Source: CAUZFZ01 sp963579025 (GTDB lineage Bacteria > Planctomycetota > Planctomycetia > Planctomycetales > Planctomycetaceae). Taken from it: 64,000 nt of DNA. The position numbers were made by a program, and so were the translations under genes. Location of the stretch: NCBI GenBank assembly GCA_963579025.1, contig CAUZFZ010000036.1, positions 1-64,000 of the forward strand, given 5' to 3'. Position 1 is the stretch's first letter. Every line of letters starts with the position of its first letter. Under the pieces are notes generated by a model. It did not search any database. It saw nothing but the letters and a program-made list of their open reading frames with translations, and was not told the origin of the DNA. Positions 46,808 through 55,201 of the stretch are shown in pieces.

Positions 46808-47119
46808 ATGTCCGAAAAAAAACCGGAGCCGCTGATTCCGCCACGCACGCGTGAACGCTGCCCGGTATGCGGCGAGATCAGCTATTCGCTCGCTGGCGTG
46901 CATCCTCAGTGTGCCGTGAAACAGGCGGATGAGAAGCGGATGAATCGCTCTGGCGGCGTTTCTCGGCCAGGAATTGCCGACAAACCCGAGAATGCGGTCA
47001 AACCCTGGCAAAGAGTGTGCCCCAAGTGCCAGGCACTGCAGCATGTCCGCAAGAAGGTCTGTGAGTGCGGCCATTCTTTGGCTGGCGGTGGACGCCCGCC
47101 GGCACCTGAGAGCGAATGA
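46808..47119 (+). CDS. Small double zinc-ribbon protein
   Basis: A 103-residue protein with two cysteine knuckles: CPVCGEISYSLAGVHPQC in the N-terminal half and CPKCQALQHVRKKVCECG in the C-terminal half. A flexible basic linker joins them. Similar short proteins are frequent in planctomycetes, but no function is known to me. An in-frame GTG at 46799 is an alternative start. The Cys pattern argues strongly that it is a real gene. Confidence 0.65.
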   Translation: MSEKKPEPLIPPRTRERCPVCGEISYSLAGVHPQCAVKQADEKRMNRSGGVSRPGIADKPENAVKPWQRVCPKCQALQHVRKKVCECGHSLAGGGRPPAPESE

Positions 47120-47269
47120 TCAGAGCAGATCATTCTTCTACCGGGCAGCATTTCGCTCCAGGCGAATCCTCTCGAGCTGCTACCTTCGACACTCCGTTGG
47201 CACCTCGATTGCGCATCCGGCGTTTACAATGTCGATGCGTCTCATTCCAGTCTGTCCGAGCGGCTTACT

Positions 47270-47725
47270 GTGGCACGTCGACGATTATTCCGCTTTCGCC
47301 TGCAACTCAATCTGACCATCGCTCACATCCTGCTGATGTCGGCGTTCACCCAGGCGACGGACTGGCCAAACTACCGGCATGACGAACGCCGCAGCGCGAT
47401 CTCGGATGACCAACTTCAGTTTCCACTGACCCTTTCATGGCACTGCAGTTCACGGTCAGCACCCAGGCCCGCAATCGCCGATCCGCTCAGCCATCCGACG
47501 GACGTTGACTTTGCCTGCATTCGAGACCATTCCGAGCCTGTCTTCCTGGACTTTGATCACGCGTTTCATCCGGTCGCGGCTGCCGGTCGCGTGTTCTTTG
47601 GATCCTCAACCGGAGATCGCGTTTTCAATGTTGAGCTTCAAGGTCGAACCGTACTGAGAGATTTCGACCCGGTCGCGGCAGGCGGTGGTTCTCATCGTGC
47701 GGTCGTACGTACGCATTCGAGCTGA
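47270..47725 (+). pseudogene. N-terminal remnant of a PQQ-type beta-propeller protein
   Basis: A 151-residue frame that starts with a signal peptide (IAHILLMSAFTQA) and DWPNYRHDERRSAISDDQL. It continues with DFDHAFHPVAAAGRVFFGSS, the characteristic opening of planctomycete outer-membrane-type PQQ-repeat (BamB-like) proteins. These proteins are normally several hundred residues or longer. After GSSTGDRVF the similarity fades and the frame stops at TGA, with no propeller blades afterwards. I read it as a truncated gene; a short functional product is less likely. Confidence 0.65.
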
Positions 47726-48021
47726 CTGCGCGCTGGAAGTTCGTTTTGTCAGTCACGCCTCAGAGGTGACCGCATCACTGCCACCAATCCTCTCTGCAGT
47801 AGAAGTTCTTCTCGATAAGTAGGACTGCATCATGCAGACACCTCACATTCGGAAAACAACCTGTCAACTGGTTTCTGATTACGTGGCAAGAGCAGCTTCC
47901 CCGGTTCAGTCGAAGTTGTTGAGTACGGGCGTTGTTCGTGTGCACGTGAATTTCCAGGGCCGACGCGCAATAATCCCGCCCTCAGAACTCCGCTTCTCGA
48001 TTTGGAACAGGCACGGCTCTC
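47726..48021. other. 296-bp region between the PQQ remnant and the aldo/keto reductase
   Basis: No gene is recognised and no trace of the missing propeller blades is visible in the translations. It should contain the promoter for the reductase. Confidence 0.35.
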
Positions 48022-49050
48022 ATGGAATACCGCAACCTCGGAAAGGCAGGCGTCAAAGTCTCTCCTGTCTGTCTCGGCACGATGATGTTTGGCGGACAGA
48101 CCAGTGAAGCAGATTCGATCCGCATCATTCACCAGGCGGGCGATCTGGGCGTCAACTTCATCGATACTGCGAATATGTATAACGCGGGCGAGTCTGAAGT
48201 CGTCACCGGCAAGGGGATCGCGGACCGGCGCGATAAAGTCGTCCTCGCCACCAAAGGACGACAGAAGATGGGCGACGGCCCCAACGAGCAGGGTGGCAGC
48301 CGGGCTCATCTGATGAAGGCGCTCGACGACAGTCTCAAACGGCTCGGCACTGACTATGTCGACATTTACTACTACCACGCGCCCGACTTCAGTACACCAA
48401 TCGACGAAACACTGCGGGCTCTGGACGACATGGTCCGCTCTGGGCGCGTCCACTACATCGCGTGTTCCAATTTTCGAGCATGGCGGATTATGGAGGCCTT
48501 GTGGACAAGCGATCGGCTGGGACTCGATTCATTCGCCTGTGTTCAGCCACTCTACAACATCTTCAATCGGGACATCGAAGTCGAAGTCCTGCCGACGTGT
48601 AAGGAATACGGTCTGGGGGTCGTCAGTTATTCGCCACTGGCTCGAGGCCTGCTGACCGGCAAATATCGACCGGGCGAAGACTTCCCGGAAGGCAGTCGCG
48701 CGTCGCGAAATGATCCTCGCATGCATCAGGCCGAAATCCGCGACGCCAGCATCGAGATGTCGCAGACAATTGCAGAATACGTAGAGACCACCAAAGGCTG
48801 TGCGCCGTCGCACTTTGCGTTGGCCTGGTGCCTGGCCAACCCGATCCTGACCTCGATCATTGTTGGCCCGAAAACCATCGAGCAGTTCGAAGACAACATG
48901 AAGTGCCTCGACGTCGAGGTCACGGCGGAGGACGAGGACTTCATCGATGATCTCGTCCCGATCGGCGAACACAGCGGCAAGGGTTTCCAGGACACCGCTT
49001 ACCCCATTACCGGTCGGCCATCCAACTGGAGCCGTGGAACGGGTCTTTAA
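48022..49050 (+). CDS. Aldo/keto reductase
   Basis: NADPH-dependent carbonyl reductase of 342 residues with a TIM-barrel fold. The catalytic tetrad is complete: Asp48 (FIDTANMY), Tyr53, Lys78 (ATKG) and His119 (YYYHAPD). The C-terminal cofactor segment reads SIIVGPKTIEQFEDN. It begins with MEYRNLGKAGVKVSPVCLG, typical of the AKR11/12-like group (YghZ or general-stress-protein 69 relatives). No neighbour clarifies the substrate. Confidence 0.92.
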   Translation: MEYRNLGKAGVKVSPVCLGTMMFGGQTSEADSIRIIHQAGDLGVNFIDTANMYNAGESEVVTGKGIADRRDKVVLATKGRQKMGDGPNEQGGSRAHLMKALDDSLKRLGTDYVDIYYYHAPDFSTPIDETLRALDDMVRSGRVHYIACSNFRAWRIMEALWTSDRLGLDSFACVQPLYNIFNRDIEVEVLPTCKEYGLGVVSYSPLARGLLTGKYRPGEDFPEGSRASRNDPRMHQAEIRDASIEMSQTIAEYVETTKGCAPSHFALAWCLANPILTSIIVGPKTIEQFEDNMKCLDVEVTAEDEDFIDDLVPIGEHSGKGFQDTAYPITGRPSNWSRGTGL

Positions 49051-49192
49051 GCCCGGCCGTGCGTGATCGACCAGATTGGTTATCTCACTGGATAAGCCAG
49101 TTGGATGTTTCGCGACCCAGTTGTGACTCATCCGAGTCCGTTGGCGACGCTTCGCGCATGGGCTGGCTCAATGGTGAATTGTAACTGCGTCG

Positions 49193-50443
49193 TTACGACT
49201 CATCAGACTTTTCTCGACTGAGCCAACTTCCCAGCTTGTTAAAGCCTTTTCGGACGGCTCGTCCACTGAGCAGTTCCTCGGTCCAGGTGGACTTGTTGCC
49301 GCTGAAGTTGTTCCACACGGCTTCGACATACGGCGCCGATGTGTCCTTGACCGTTTCAAAGAAACCGTTCGCCCGAATGGTGGAGAGAGACTCGCTGTAG
49401 TGGTCAACAAACTTCCGCGTAATGAGTCCCCCGACAACCTGCACGCCGGTCAGAGTTCCCTGCCCCACCGTTCCAATCCGGTTGAGTGTCCCCATTGTGA
49501 CGGCACCTGACACGCCCAGCAGCGAAACGTCTTCTTTGGACGCAACGTCCTTCATTTCTTCCCAGTACTTCTTCAGCTCCGCCTCGGGCAGGATCGAGCG
49601 AATGTCGGCGGACACGAGAGCCTTTCGCGTCGTATCCAGTGATTCCTTAAGCTGATCAACGGATAGCGGCGGCGTGTCGAACATCGACGCTGCATTACCC
49701 GATGCGTTCTGCACGGCGGAAAGGACGTCGTCGACATTGTGGATCGTTGCGTCCTCGTCAATGAGCCCTTGTTTCTGCAGTTCGGCGGCCAGTTCCTGGA
49801 CGCAAGTACCAGCTCCATAAGCCAGATCGCTGACGATCGCCATCATCCAGACCGGTGACGCGTGCAGCGTGGCGAGTCCGGCCAGATCAACAAAGTTGCC
49901 GACCGCCTTGCGAGCCATCAGATCTTCCTGCTCGTCGACAGCATCTGCTCCGTCTGCTGCAGTTTTCTTCACACCACCGATGTCGCGCGTCAGCATGCCG
50001 AGCGAATTCCGCACAACGATTTCGTAGGTCTTGGAACTGTGAAATGCCGCCGGAACAAGAAACCCCGCAGCTTCAGACGCAGCCCCCGCAGCCAGTCCGA
50101 CCGAACTGCGAACAACCCGTTCCGGAAGAGTCGCCGTGTAAAGCAGATACCGGCTGAGCGAACTGGAGCGATCTGCGTCATCGATGGACTCACCAGCATC
50201 CAACCACACGCCACCACACTCGCCGCACACATCCAGCGCAGCATCACCAAGCTGGACAGTCTTCATCAAACTTCCATCGCCCGGGCACCGAAGCTGTTCC
50301 TGTTCGGACGCCTCAGTCGCCAGTTCCAATGCCTCGGCACGGACCTCCGCACCAACGACGAACCAGCCGTCGCACTTTGGGCATTTGAACGACTCAGCAG
50401 TGTCAGATGCCGTCAGTTCAACATCACATCGAGGACATGTCAT
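49193..50443 (-). CDS. Zinc-ribbon (zf-TFIIB-like) protein of unknown function
   Basis: A 416-residue protein. It opens with two zinc ribbons, MTCPRCDVELTAS with KCPKCDGWF, then RCPGDGSLMKTV with VCGECGGVWLDAGE, the second matching the zf-TFIIB pattern. The rest is alpha-helical with Ala/Gly-rich stretches (VGLAAGAASEAAGFLVPAA) that may associate with membranes. A role in protein or nucleic-acid binding is possible but unproven. ATG at 50443, with GGAAG nine bases upstream, is chosen because the cysteine motif starts there. Downstream of the ABC operon on the same strand. Confidence 0.75.
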   Translation of the reverse strand: MTCPRCDVELTASDTAESFKCPKCDGWFVVGAEVRAEALELATEASEQEQLRCPGDGSLMKTVQLGDAALDVCGECGGVWLDAGESIDDADRSSSLSRYLLYTATLPERVVRSSVGLAAGAASEAAGFLVPAAFHSSKTYEIVVRNSLGMLTRDIGGVKKTAADGADAVDEQEDLMARKAVGNFVDLAGLATLHASPVWMMAIVSDLAYGAGTCVQELAAELQKQGLIDEDATIHNVDDVLSAVQNASGNAASMFDTPPLSVDQLKESLDTTRKALVSADIRSILPEAELKKYWEEMKDVASKEDVSLLGVSGAVTMGTLNRIGTVGQGTLTGVQVVGGLITRKFVDHYSESLSTIRANGFFETVKDTSAPYVEAVWNNFSGNKSTWTEELLSGRAVRKGFNKLGSWLSREKSDES

Positions 50444-50562
50444 GGCGGGTGCTTCCAAAATTCACACAGTGACCGCGACTGTTTACGTTCGACACGAGCC
50501 AGTGTCACGGGTACGCAATACAACTTTCGACTTTCGTGTGAATTTAGCACATGCGTTGCTGG

Positions 50563-52977
50563 CTACCAAAAGGGAACTGGTTCCAGACCCGTCGATGGCA
50601 GAGGGCTGTGTTTCAGTTCGTTGTGGTACTGACGACTGGCCCGTGCCGCAGCTGCAACATCTACATCCGTATCGGATTGGAGAATCTCGAGGATTCCACG
50701 TCGCGACGGTACGAAGTTCTCTTTCAGGTGAACTGCCAGCATCCGCCGAATCTCGGGATCGTCGGAATGCCCCATTACGGAGAGAAACTCGGCCGAGAGC
50801 CGTCCGAGTTTGAAAGTCCGATCGTATTCCAAGCCGCGACCGATCGTGTCGCGTAGACGCTGCCGTTCAAAGCCGTCGTACAGTTTCCATGCTCGTCGTG
50901 CTGCGTCCGGGTGATCGAGCAGACGAAAAGTTGATGCGAGTCCCGTTGCCAGTTGAGACGGCTGATCCCAGGAACGAACGCCTGGCAATTCCGGCATCCG
51001 TTGCAGGTGCTCGACGACCCGCAATGTAACATCGAACCGCTGGGGCATCGGCAGCTCCCGGAGGAGCAGATGTAAACTTGTCATTTCCTGGCCTTGCGCG
51101 GCCAGGTCGGCGGTGGAGACAATCATATCGAACGTCACGTGCTTTCCGAGACGTTTCAGAAACATCACGCGCAGACCTACCTCCATCGGGACGTCGTTGC
51201 CTGGTGCATCGGGCACGTCGCGGAGATTCCCATAAAGTCGATGCCAGAAATCGACGCCAATGGGTGGTCCGCTCCCTGCATTCAGAAACAGGAACTCGAG
51301 TTCCTTGCGGTCATAGTAAAACCCGGCGGCAACCATCTCTTCGGCTCGATTCATGAGTCGTTGACTATGGGCCTGGCGAAACTGCCGACCGGTCGGTGAG
51401 CGAAGATTCGCCAGTCGCATGAACGATGGATTCTCATGCACTATGAATTTCGGCCCCTCCATCGGCGTTCGCCGATAGATCTTTGCCTCGCCGAGTGTCC
51501 GCCAGTCCTGCCGTTGCTGAAACCTCTCGTACATTGACCCGCCGAGGATGCGAACAGGCTCCGCGAAGTCCCGGGGACCGGACCGGCCAGTCCGTCGCAT
51601 CAATTCGGGAACCAGCCGACGTTCGATAATGTTGTCGACCGACTCGTCCTGCGCATCGAGAGACTGATCAAGCTTCCAGACCATATCCGCCAGTACCGCA
51701 TGATGTGGCTCGAGTGCGTATAAGTAAGTTCGCCATTTATGACGTGGCAGCGTAAAGAAGTGGTACTCACCATCGATTGTGTTCGCCCGCGAACGCTCAG
51801 AAGGATTCCGGTACATCGTGCGAGTCGCAGCCAGTGCAGCTTCCACAATCTGTTGCGGATCGAGCCGTTCAATCACGAGTCGGATGGCCTGGCCGGCCGG
51901 AGTATCGGTGTCATAACCACCTTGTCTGTCCGCCTCGGTCGAGACACGTTGTACGATTTGCCATGCTGAGTGCGCGTCGTCAACTGAATCCAGGTCGTAT
52001 TGCCAACGCGTCCACTCCGTCAAAGCACGTTTGAATTCACGCTCGTGTGACGCGAGCTGACGCAACTTGATCCACCCGCGCCAGCGATACGACGCCATTG
52101 CCTGAATCCACTCTGCATCAAATTCGTAATCATTCAGCCTTGCACGATCCAGCAGCGACTTGATGTCCTGTTCCCAGCTTGGAAATGTCGCGTTGAGTAA
52201 CAGTCCAAATGGCTCAGTTTCGCGACTGGAGAGGGATTTTCGGCCTCCCTCACCTCGCGTCCCTGCGAATCGGAATCCATCGCCTGCCAGTACTCCGTGT
52301 TCACCGTTACGGTCGATCCAGACCGTGACGTTCTGGTCAGCAATTCGGAACCGTCGTGCCGGATAAAAAGTGTCGTGGGAAGGCGCGTCCGCAATGCGCT
52401 CGACTCCCTGCCGTTCGATCTGCGTGAATTGCCCGAGATTGCGGTCCGGGAATCTCGCCAGTAGTTCATCGAGCGATGTCTTGATCGGCGTCTTTCCGAC
52501 GTAAACTCCGTTGAGCCAGACGTCTGCGCCATCGATGTGTCCCAGCAATCGAATTTCTGCTGGGATCGGTCTCGCTTCGAATTCCTCTGTGGCCTCGACG
52601 AGGAACTTCTCCCTGTCATGTTGAATCGTGTGCCATCCGACGCCGAACGACAGCGCAAGCAGGACAATTGCCGGAAGCGCATATCCGGTCGCCGCTTTCA
52701 CCCCGACGATGAGGACAAGGCCAATTCCTACAGCTCCAATTCGCAGATAGCCCGACTTGAGTTCCGGCGTTGCATCCGGCAGGGACCACTCCGGTTGCCA
52801 GATGAGCGAGTAAGTCACGACGAGCATGACGGCAACTACGCCAATCAGAGCCAGTGCCACGGATTCCGTAGCACGGCTGGTCCAGGAACGTACCGGTCGG
52901 CGACCACTAGTGGCCCACCACACCATCGGGCAGACGACGAACGCGAAGAGTACGGCACTCCACATCTTGAGCGTCAC
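50563..52977 (-). CDS. Large membrane protein with PEGA-like segment, in ABC operon
   Basis: An 804-residue protein I do not recognise. Several membrane helices occupy residues 1-115. A segment resembling the PEGA motif follows (GADVWLNGVYVGKTPI, about 149-164), then a long soluble region of about 600 residues rich in Arg, Asp and Trp with no known catalytic pattern. The C-terminus has HEAT-like helices (PEIRRMLAVHLKENF). Its GTG start overlaps the TGA of the permease gene, so the two are translationally coupled. Its constant association with an ABC ATPase and permease suggests a transport or envelope-stress role. Confidence 0.75.
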   Translation of the reverse strand: MTLKMWSAVLFAFVVCPMVWWATSGRRPVRSWTSRATESVALALIGVVAVMLVVTYSLIWQPEWSLPDATPELKSGYLRIGAVGIGLVLIVGVKAATGYALPAIVLLALSFGVGWHTIQHDREKFLVEATEEFEARPIPAEIRLLGHIDGADVWLNGVYVGKTPIKTSLDELLARFPDRNLGQFTQIERQGVERIADAPSHDTFYPARRFRIADQNVTVWIDRNGEHGVLAGDGFRFAGTRGEGGRKSLSSRETEPFGLLLNATFPSWEQDIKSLLDRARLNDYEFDAEWIQAMASYRWRGWIKLRQLASHEREFKRALTEWTRWQYDLDSVDDAHSAWQIVQRVSTEADRQGGYDTDTPAGQAIRLVIERLDPQQIVEAALAATRTMYRNPSERSRANTIDGEYHFFTLPRHKWRTYLYALEPHHAVLADMVWKLDQSLDAQDESVDNIIERRLVPELMRRTGRSGPRDFAEPVRILGGSMYERFQQRQDWRTLGEAKIYRRTPMEGPKFIVHENPSFMRLANLRSPTGRQFRQAHSQRLMNRAEEMVAAGFYYDRKELEFLFLNAGSGPPIGVDFWHRLYGNLRDVPDAPGNDVPMEVGLRVMFLKRLGKHVTFDMIVSTADLAAQGQEMTSLHLLLRELPMPQRFDVTLRVVEHLQRMPELPGVRSWDQPSQLATGLASTFRLLDHPDAARRAWKLYDGFERQRLRDTIGRGLEYDRTFKLGRLSAEFLSVMGHSDDPEIRRMLAVHLKENFVPSRRGILEILQSDTDVDVAAAARASRQYHNELKHSPLPSTGLEPVPFW

Positions 52978-53738
52978 GATCGCACCTCAATCCGCTCGTG
53001 CAAGCGGGCTCCGCCGATCAACAGCACGAACGACGCCAGGGACAGTGTAATCAGCATCCCGACGCCGAAGCCGTTCGTTTCCGGCCACACGTGCCGAGAC
53101 TTCAGAACGAAATAGATGGCAACCAGCATAACTCCGGCGACAACGTACCCCGTTATTGATCCACGCCACGGCTGTGCCGACCGAACCCATGCGTAATTCA
53201 GTGCCGGCAACACCAGGAAATACAACATCAGGACAAAGATCGGGTATGAGGATTCCAACGGCGCCATGAATGGAAACCACGGGTTCTCGATCCTGTCCTG
53301 ATAATACGCACGAAAACCACACCACACAGCCAGTGCCGCCGGCAAGCACACAATCAACACCGAGCCCAGCGATACCAGCATTGAATGGCACCACAACGTC
53401 CGGCGCGAGAATCCCTGGCTGTACAGAAAACCGAATGGGCTGCAGCGAGTCCGACCCTGACTGAAAACGATGCAGAGGCAATGCACCAGGACAAATACAA
53501 TCGCTGGGTTAATGGTTTCGCTACGCCCAATCGGGTACGTGGACCAGACGACTTCATACATCCGCATGACGAGTGGTTCGTGTCGGAGCATCACATAACT
53601 GAGCGCCAACACCGAACCTGCAACCGACACGACCACCAGCGGCCGAATCTGCCACCAGAGCAACTGAGGAATGACCCACCGTTGTCGATGGGCCGACTTG
53701 GAGGCATGTGTCGATTCTGATGCCGTTGGCACGTTCAT
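52974..53738 (-). CDS. ABC-type transporter membrane subunit
   Basis: A 254-residue integral membrane protein with about six hydrophobic helices, for example PLVVVSVAGSVLALSYVML, VLIVCLPAALAVWCGF and GYVVAGVMLVAIYFVL. The topology fits an ABC-2-type permease half. It overlaps the ATPase gene by four bases (ATGA) upstream and the 804-residue gene downstream, so it is the likely membrane partner of the ATPase. Substrate unknown. Confidence 0.8.
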   Translation of the reverse strand: MNVPTASESTHASKSAHRQRWVIPQLLWWQIRPLVVVSVAGSVLALSYVMLRHEPLVMRMYEVVWSTYPIGRSETINPAIVFVLVHCLCIVFSQGRTRCSPFGFLYSQGFSRRTLWCHSMLVSLGSVLIVCLPAALAVWCGFRAYYQDRIENPWFPFMAPLESSYPIFVLMLYFLVLPALNYAWVRSAQPWRGSITGYVVAGVMLVAIYFVLKSRHVWPETNGFGVGMLITLSLASFVLLIGGARLHERIEVRS

Positions 53739-54649
53739 CCGGCTTCCTGGAACTCGCTAACTTGAGTTGTAGAATCCGGTTGACTGGTCAGTGCAGCGTA
53801 CAGGTCGTCAAGTCCCACGCTTCGACGCTGAATCTCATCGGGCAACGAGTTTTCAACGTGTAGAAGCTCATGATGTCGCACCCACAGCAGCCGTGAGGAT
53901 CCAAGTTCACGCTGAACGAGTAGTTCGACACCTGCAGGGAGGTCATCCGTGTCGAAATCGCGTGTGACTTCAATCTCACGAACCTCCTCTCGCATCTGTT
54001 CCAACGAGATTGACAGATACAATCGACCCTGGATCAGCACGGCTATGTGATCGGCTGAACGCTCGATATCACTGAGGATGTGCGATGCGACGATCACAGT
54101 CGCTCCCTGCTCGTCCGCCAGTTCCCGCAACAAACCGTACAGGCGTCGCCGCGCAGTCGGATCAAGACCGTCGGCCGGTTCATCCAGCAGGTACAAATCT
54201 GCATGGCTGGCCACGGCCGCCGCTATCAACACCCAGCGTCGTTGGCCTTTGCTGAGCGCGTGCCAGAACCGGTTCGTGCCGATTTCCCGTTCACAACACA
54301 ATTCGGTCGCCAGTCGAGCATCGAACCTCGCTACGGCACCTTGTTTCAGGTTAAGAATCCCCTGAACTGTGGTTCCACGTGGAGGCTGGTGTCCGTCGCA
54401 AACGCTGGCAACGCGACCCGCGATCTGAATGGCTGGAGGGTATGTGTTATGGCCCCAGACGCGCGCGTCGCCCGATGTCGGAACAAGATGTCCCAGCAGC
54501 AACTTCAGCAGTGTGCTTTTTCCAGCGCCATTCGGACCAACCAGCGCAAGCACCTGGTGCGGGGGTACGGTCAACGAAACACCGCGAAGCGCTTTGGTGT
54601 TACCAAAGTTGCGGTGCAAATCCACCGTTTCAACCACCAGGTGACTCAT
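53735..54649 (-). CDS. ABC transporter ATP-binding protein
   Basis: A 304-residue ATPase with Walker A GPNGAGKST, Q-loop region, signature LSKGQRRW (LSGGQ variant), Walker B LYLLDEPADGLDP and the switch His in VASHILSD. An extra C-terminal domain of about 80 residues follows the ATPase core, as in YtrB/NatA-type drug or antibiotic exporters. It starts ten bases after the GntR gene and overlaps the permease. This is the typical order of a YtrA-type regulated exporter. Confidence 0.92.
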   Translation of the reverse strand: MSHLVVETVDLHRNFGNTKALRGVSLTVPPHQVLALVGPNGAGKSTLLKLLLGHLVPTSGDARVWGHNTYPPAIQIAGRVASVCDGHQPPRGTTVQGILNLKQGAVARFDARLATELCCEREIGTNRFWHALSKGQRRWVLIAAAVASHADLYLLDEPADGLDPTARRRLYGLLRELADEQGATVIVASHILSDIERSADHIAVLIQGRLYLSISLEQMREEVREIEVTRDFDTDDLPAGVELLVQRELGSSRLLWVRHHELLHVENSLPDEIQRRSVGLDDLYAALTSQPDSTTQVSEFQEAG

Positions 54650-54659
54650 ACTGCCCTCA

Positions 54660-55055
54660 TCACGTCTTCAGAACTGTGTGATTCTCCGCCAGTTCGATCG
54701 ATTCGATAACCTCGACGACTTCTGCCCGAGTGGCGCCCAGACGCGCAGCTTCAGACAGAAATCGTTTCGCGAGCTTCACCAGATGCGTGCGTCGTTGACG
54801 CTGGGGCAGCGTGGCCTGAGGAGAGGTGACGAATACGCCACGTCCCTGCTGCATGACGACCAGACCGCCGCGCGTCAGTTCCTCATACGCGCGCATGACA
54901 GTGCGGACATTGACTTCGAGGCTTCGCGACAGCTCTCGAATGCTTGGCAGGCGATCGCCACTGTGCAGATGCCCCGAAGCGATCCGGTATTTGATCGACT
55001 CAGCAACTTGCCGATAAATCGGCTCACCACTGTGATGGTCGAGCGGAATGTGCAT
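54660..55055 (-). CDS. GntR-family regulator, YtrA subfamily
   Basis: Short winged-helix repressor of 131 residues. The N-terminal HTH starts EPIYRQVAESIKYRIASG and includes LPSIRELSRSLEVNVRTVMR, the typical GntR recognition helix. The C-terminal part is only a short helical dimerisation tail, as in the YtrA group, without an effector domain. First gene of the operon with the ABC genes, which YtrA-type regulators normally control; YtrA homologues respond to cell-wall antibiotics in Firmicutes. The ligand here is unknown. Confidence 0.88.
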   Translation of the reverse strand: MHIPLDHHSGEPIYRQVAESIKYRIASGHLHSGDRLPSIRELSRSLEVNVRTVMRAYEELTRGGLVVMQQGRGVFVTSPQATLPQRQRRTHLVKLAKRFLSEAARLGATRAEVVEVIESIELAENHTVLKT

Positions 55056-55140
55056 GCACCAACTGTATCACATGATGCGCAACACATGCCACAGTATTCC
55101 GAGCGACGGTTCATCGAGAATTCGGAGCGACTCAATCCGT

Positions 55141-55193
55141 CTGTCGGATCGTCATGCTGAGGTTTCTGACAAGGAAGGAGATTCATCGGTGTC
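55141..55193 (-). pseudogene. Remnant of a prolyl oligopeptidase 3' end
   Basis: On the minus strand this 53-base stretch reads SFLVRNLSMTIRQ-TD-stop, matching the C-terminus SFLVRNLGMTIRQ of the peptidase at 57066-59195. The DNA is about 80 percent identical to 57075-57127. It is a second, decayed copy of that gene end, located downstream of the kinase gene. Confidence 0.7.
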
Positions 55194-55201
55194 TACGCGG
55201 C

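Noticed and set aside
49862..50632. Plus-strand frame of 256 codons
   Set aside because: It lies antisense to the zinc-ribbon gene, whose Cys motifs are unmistakable.
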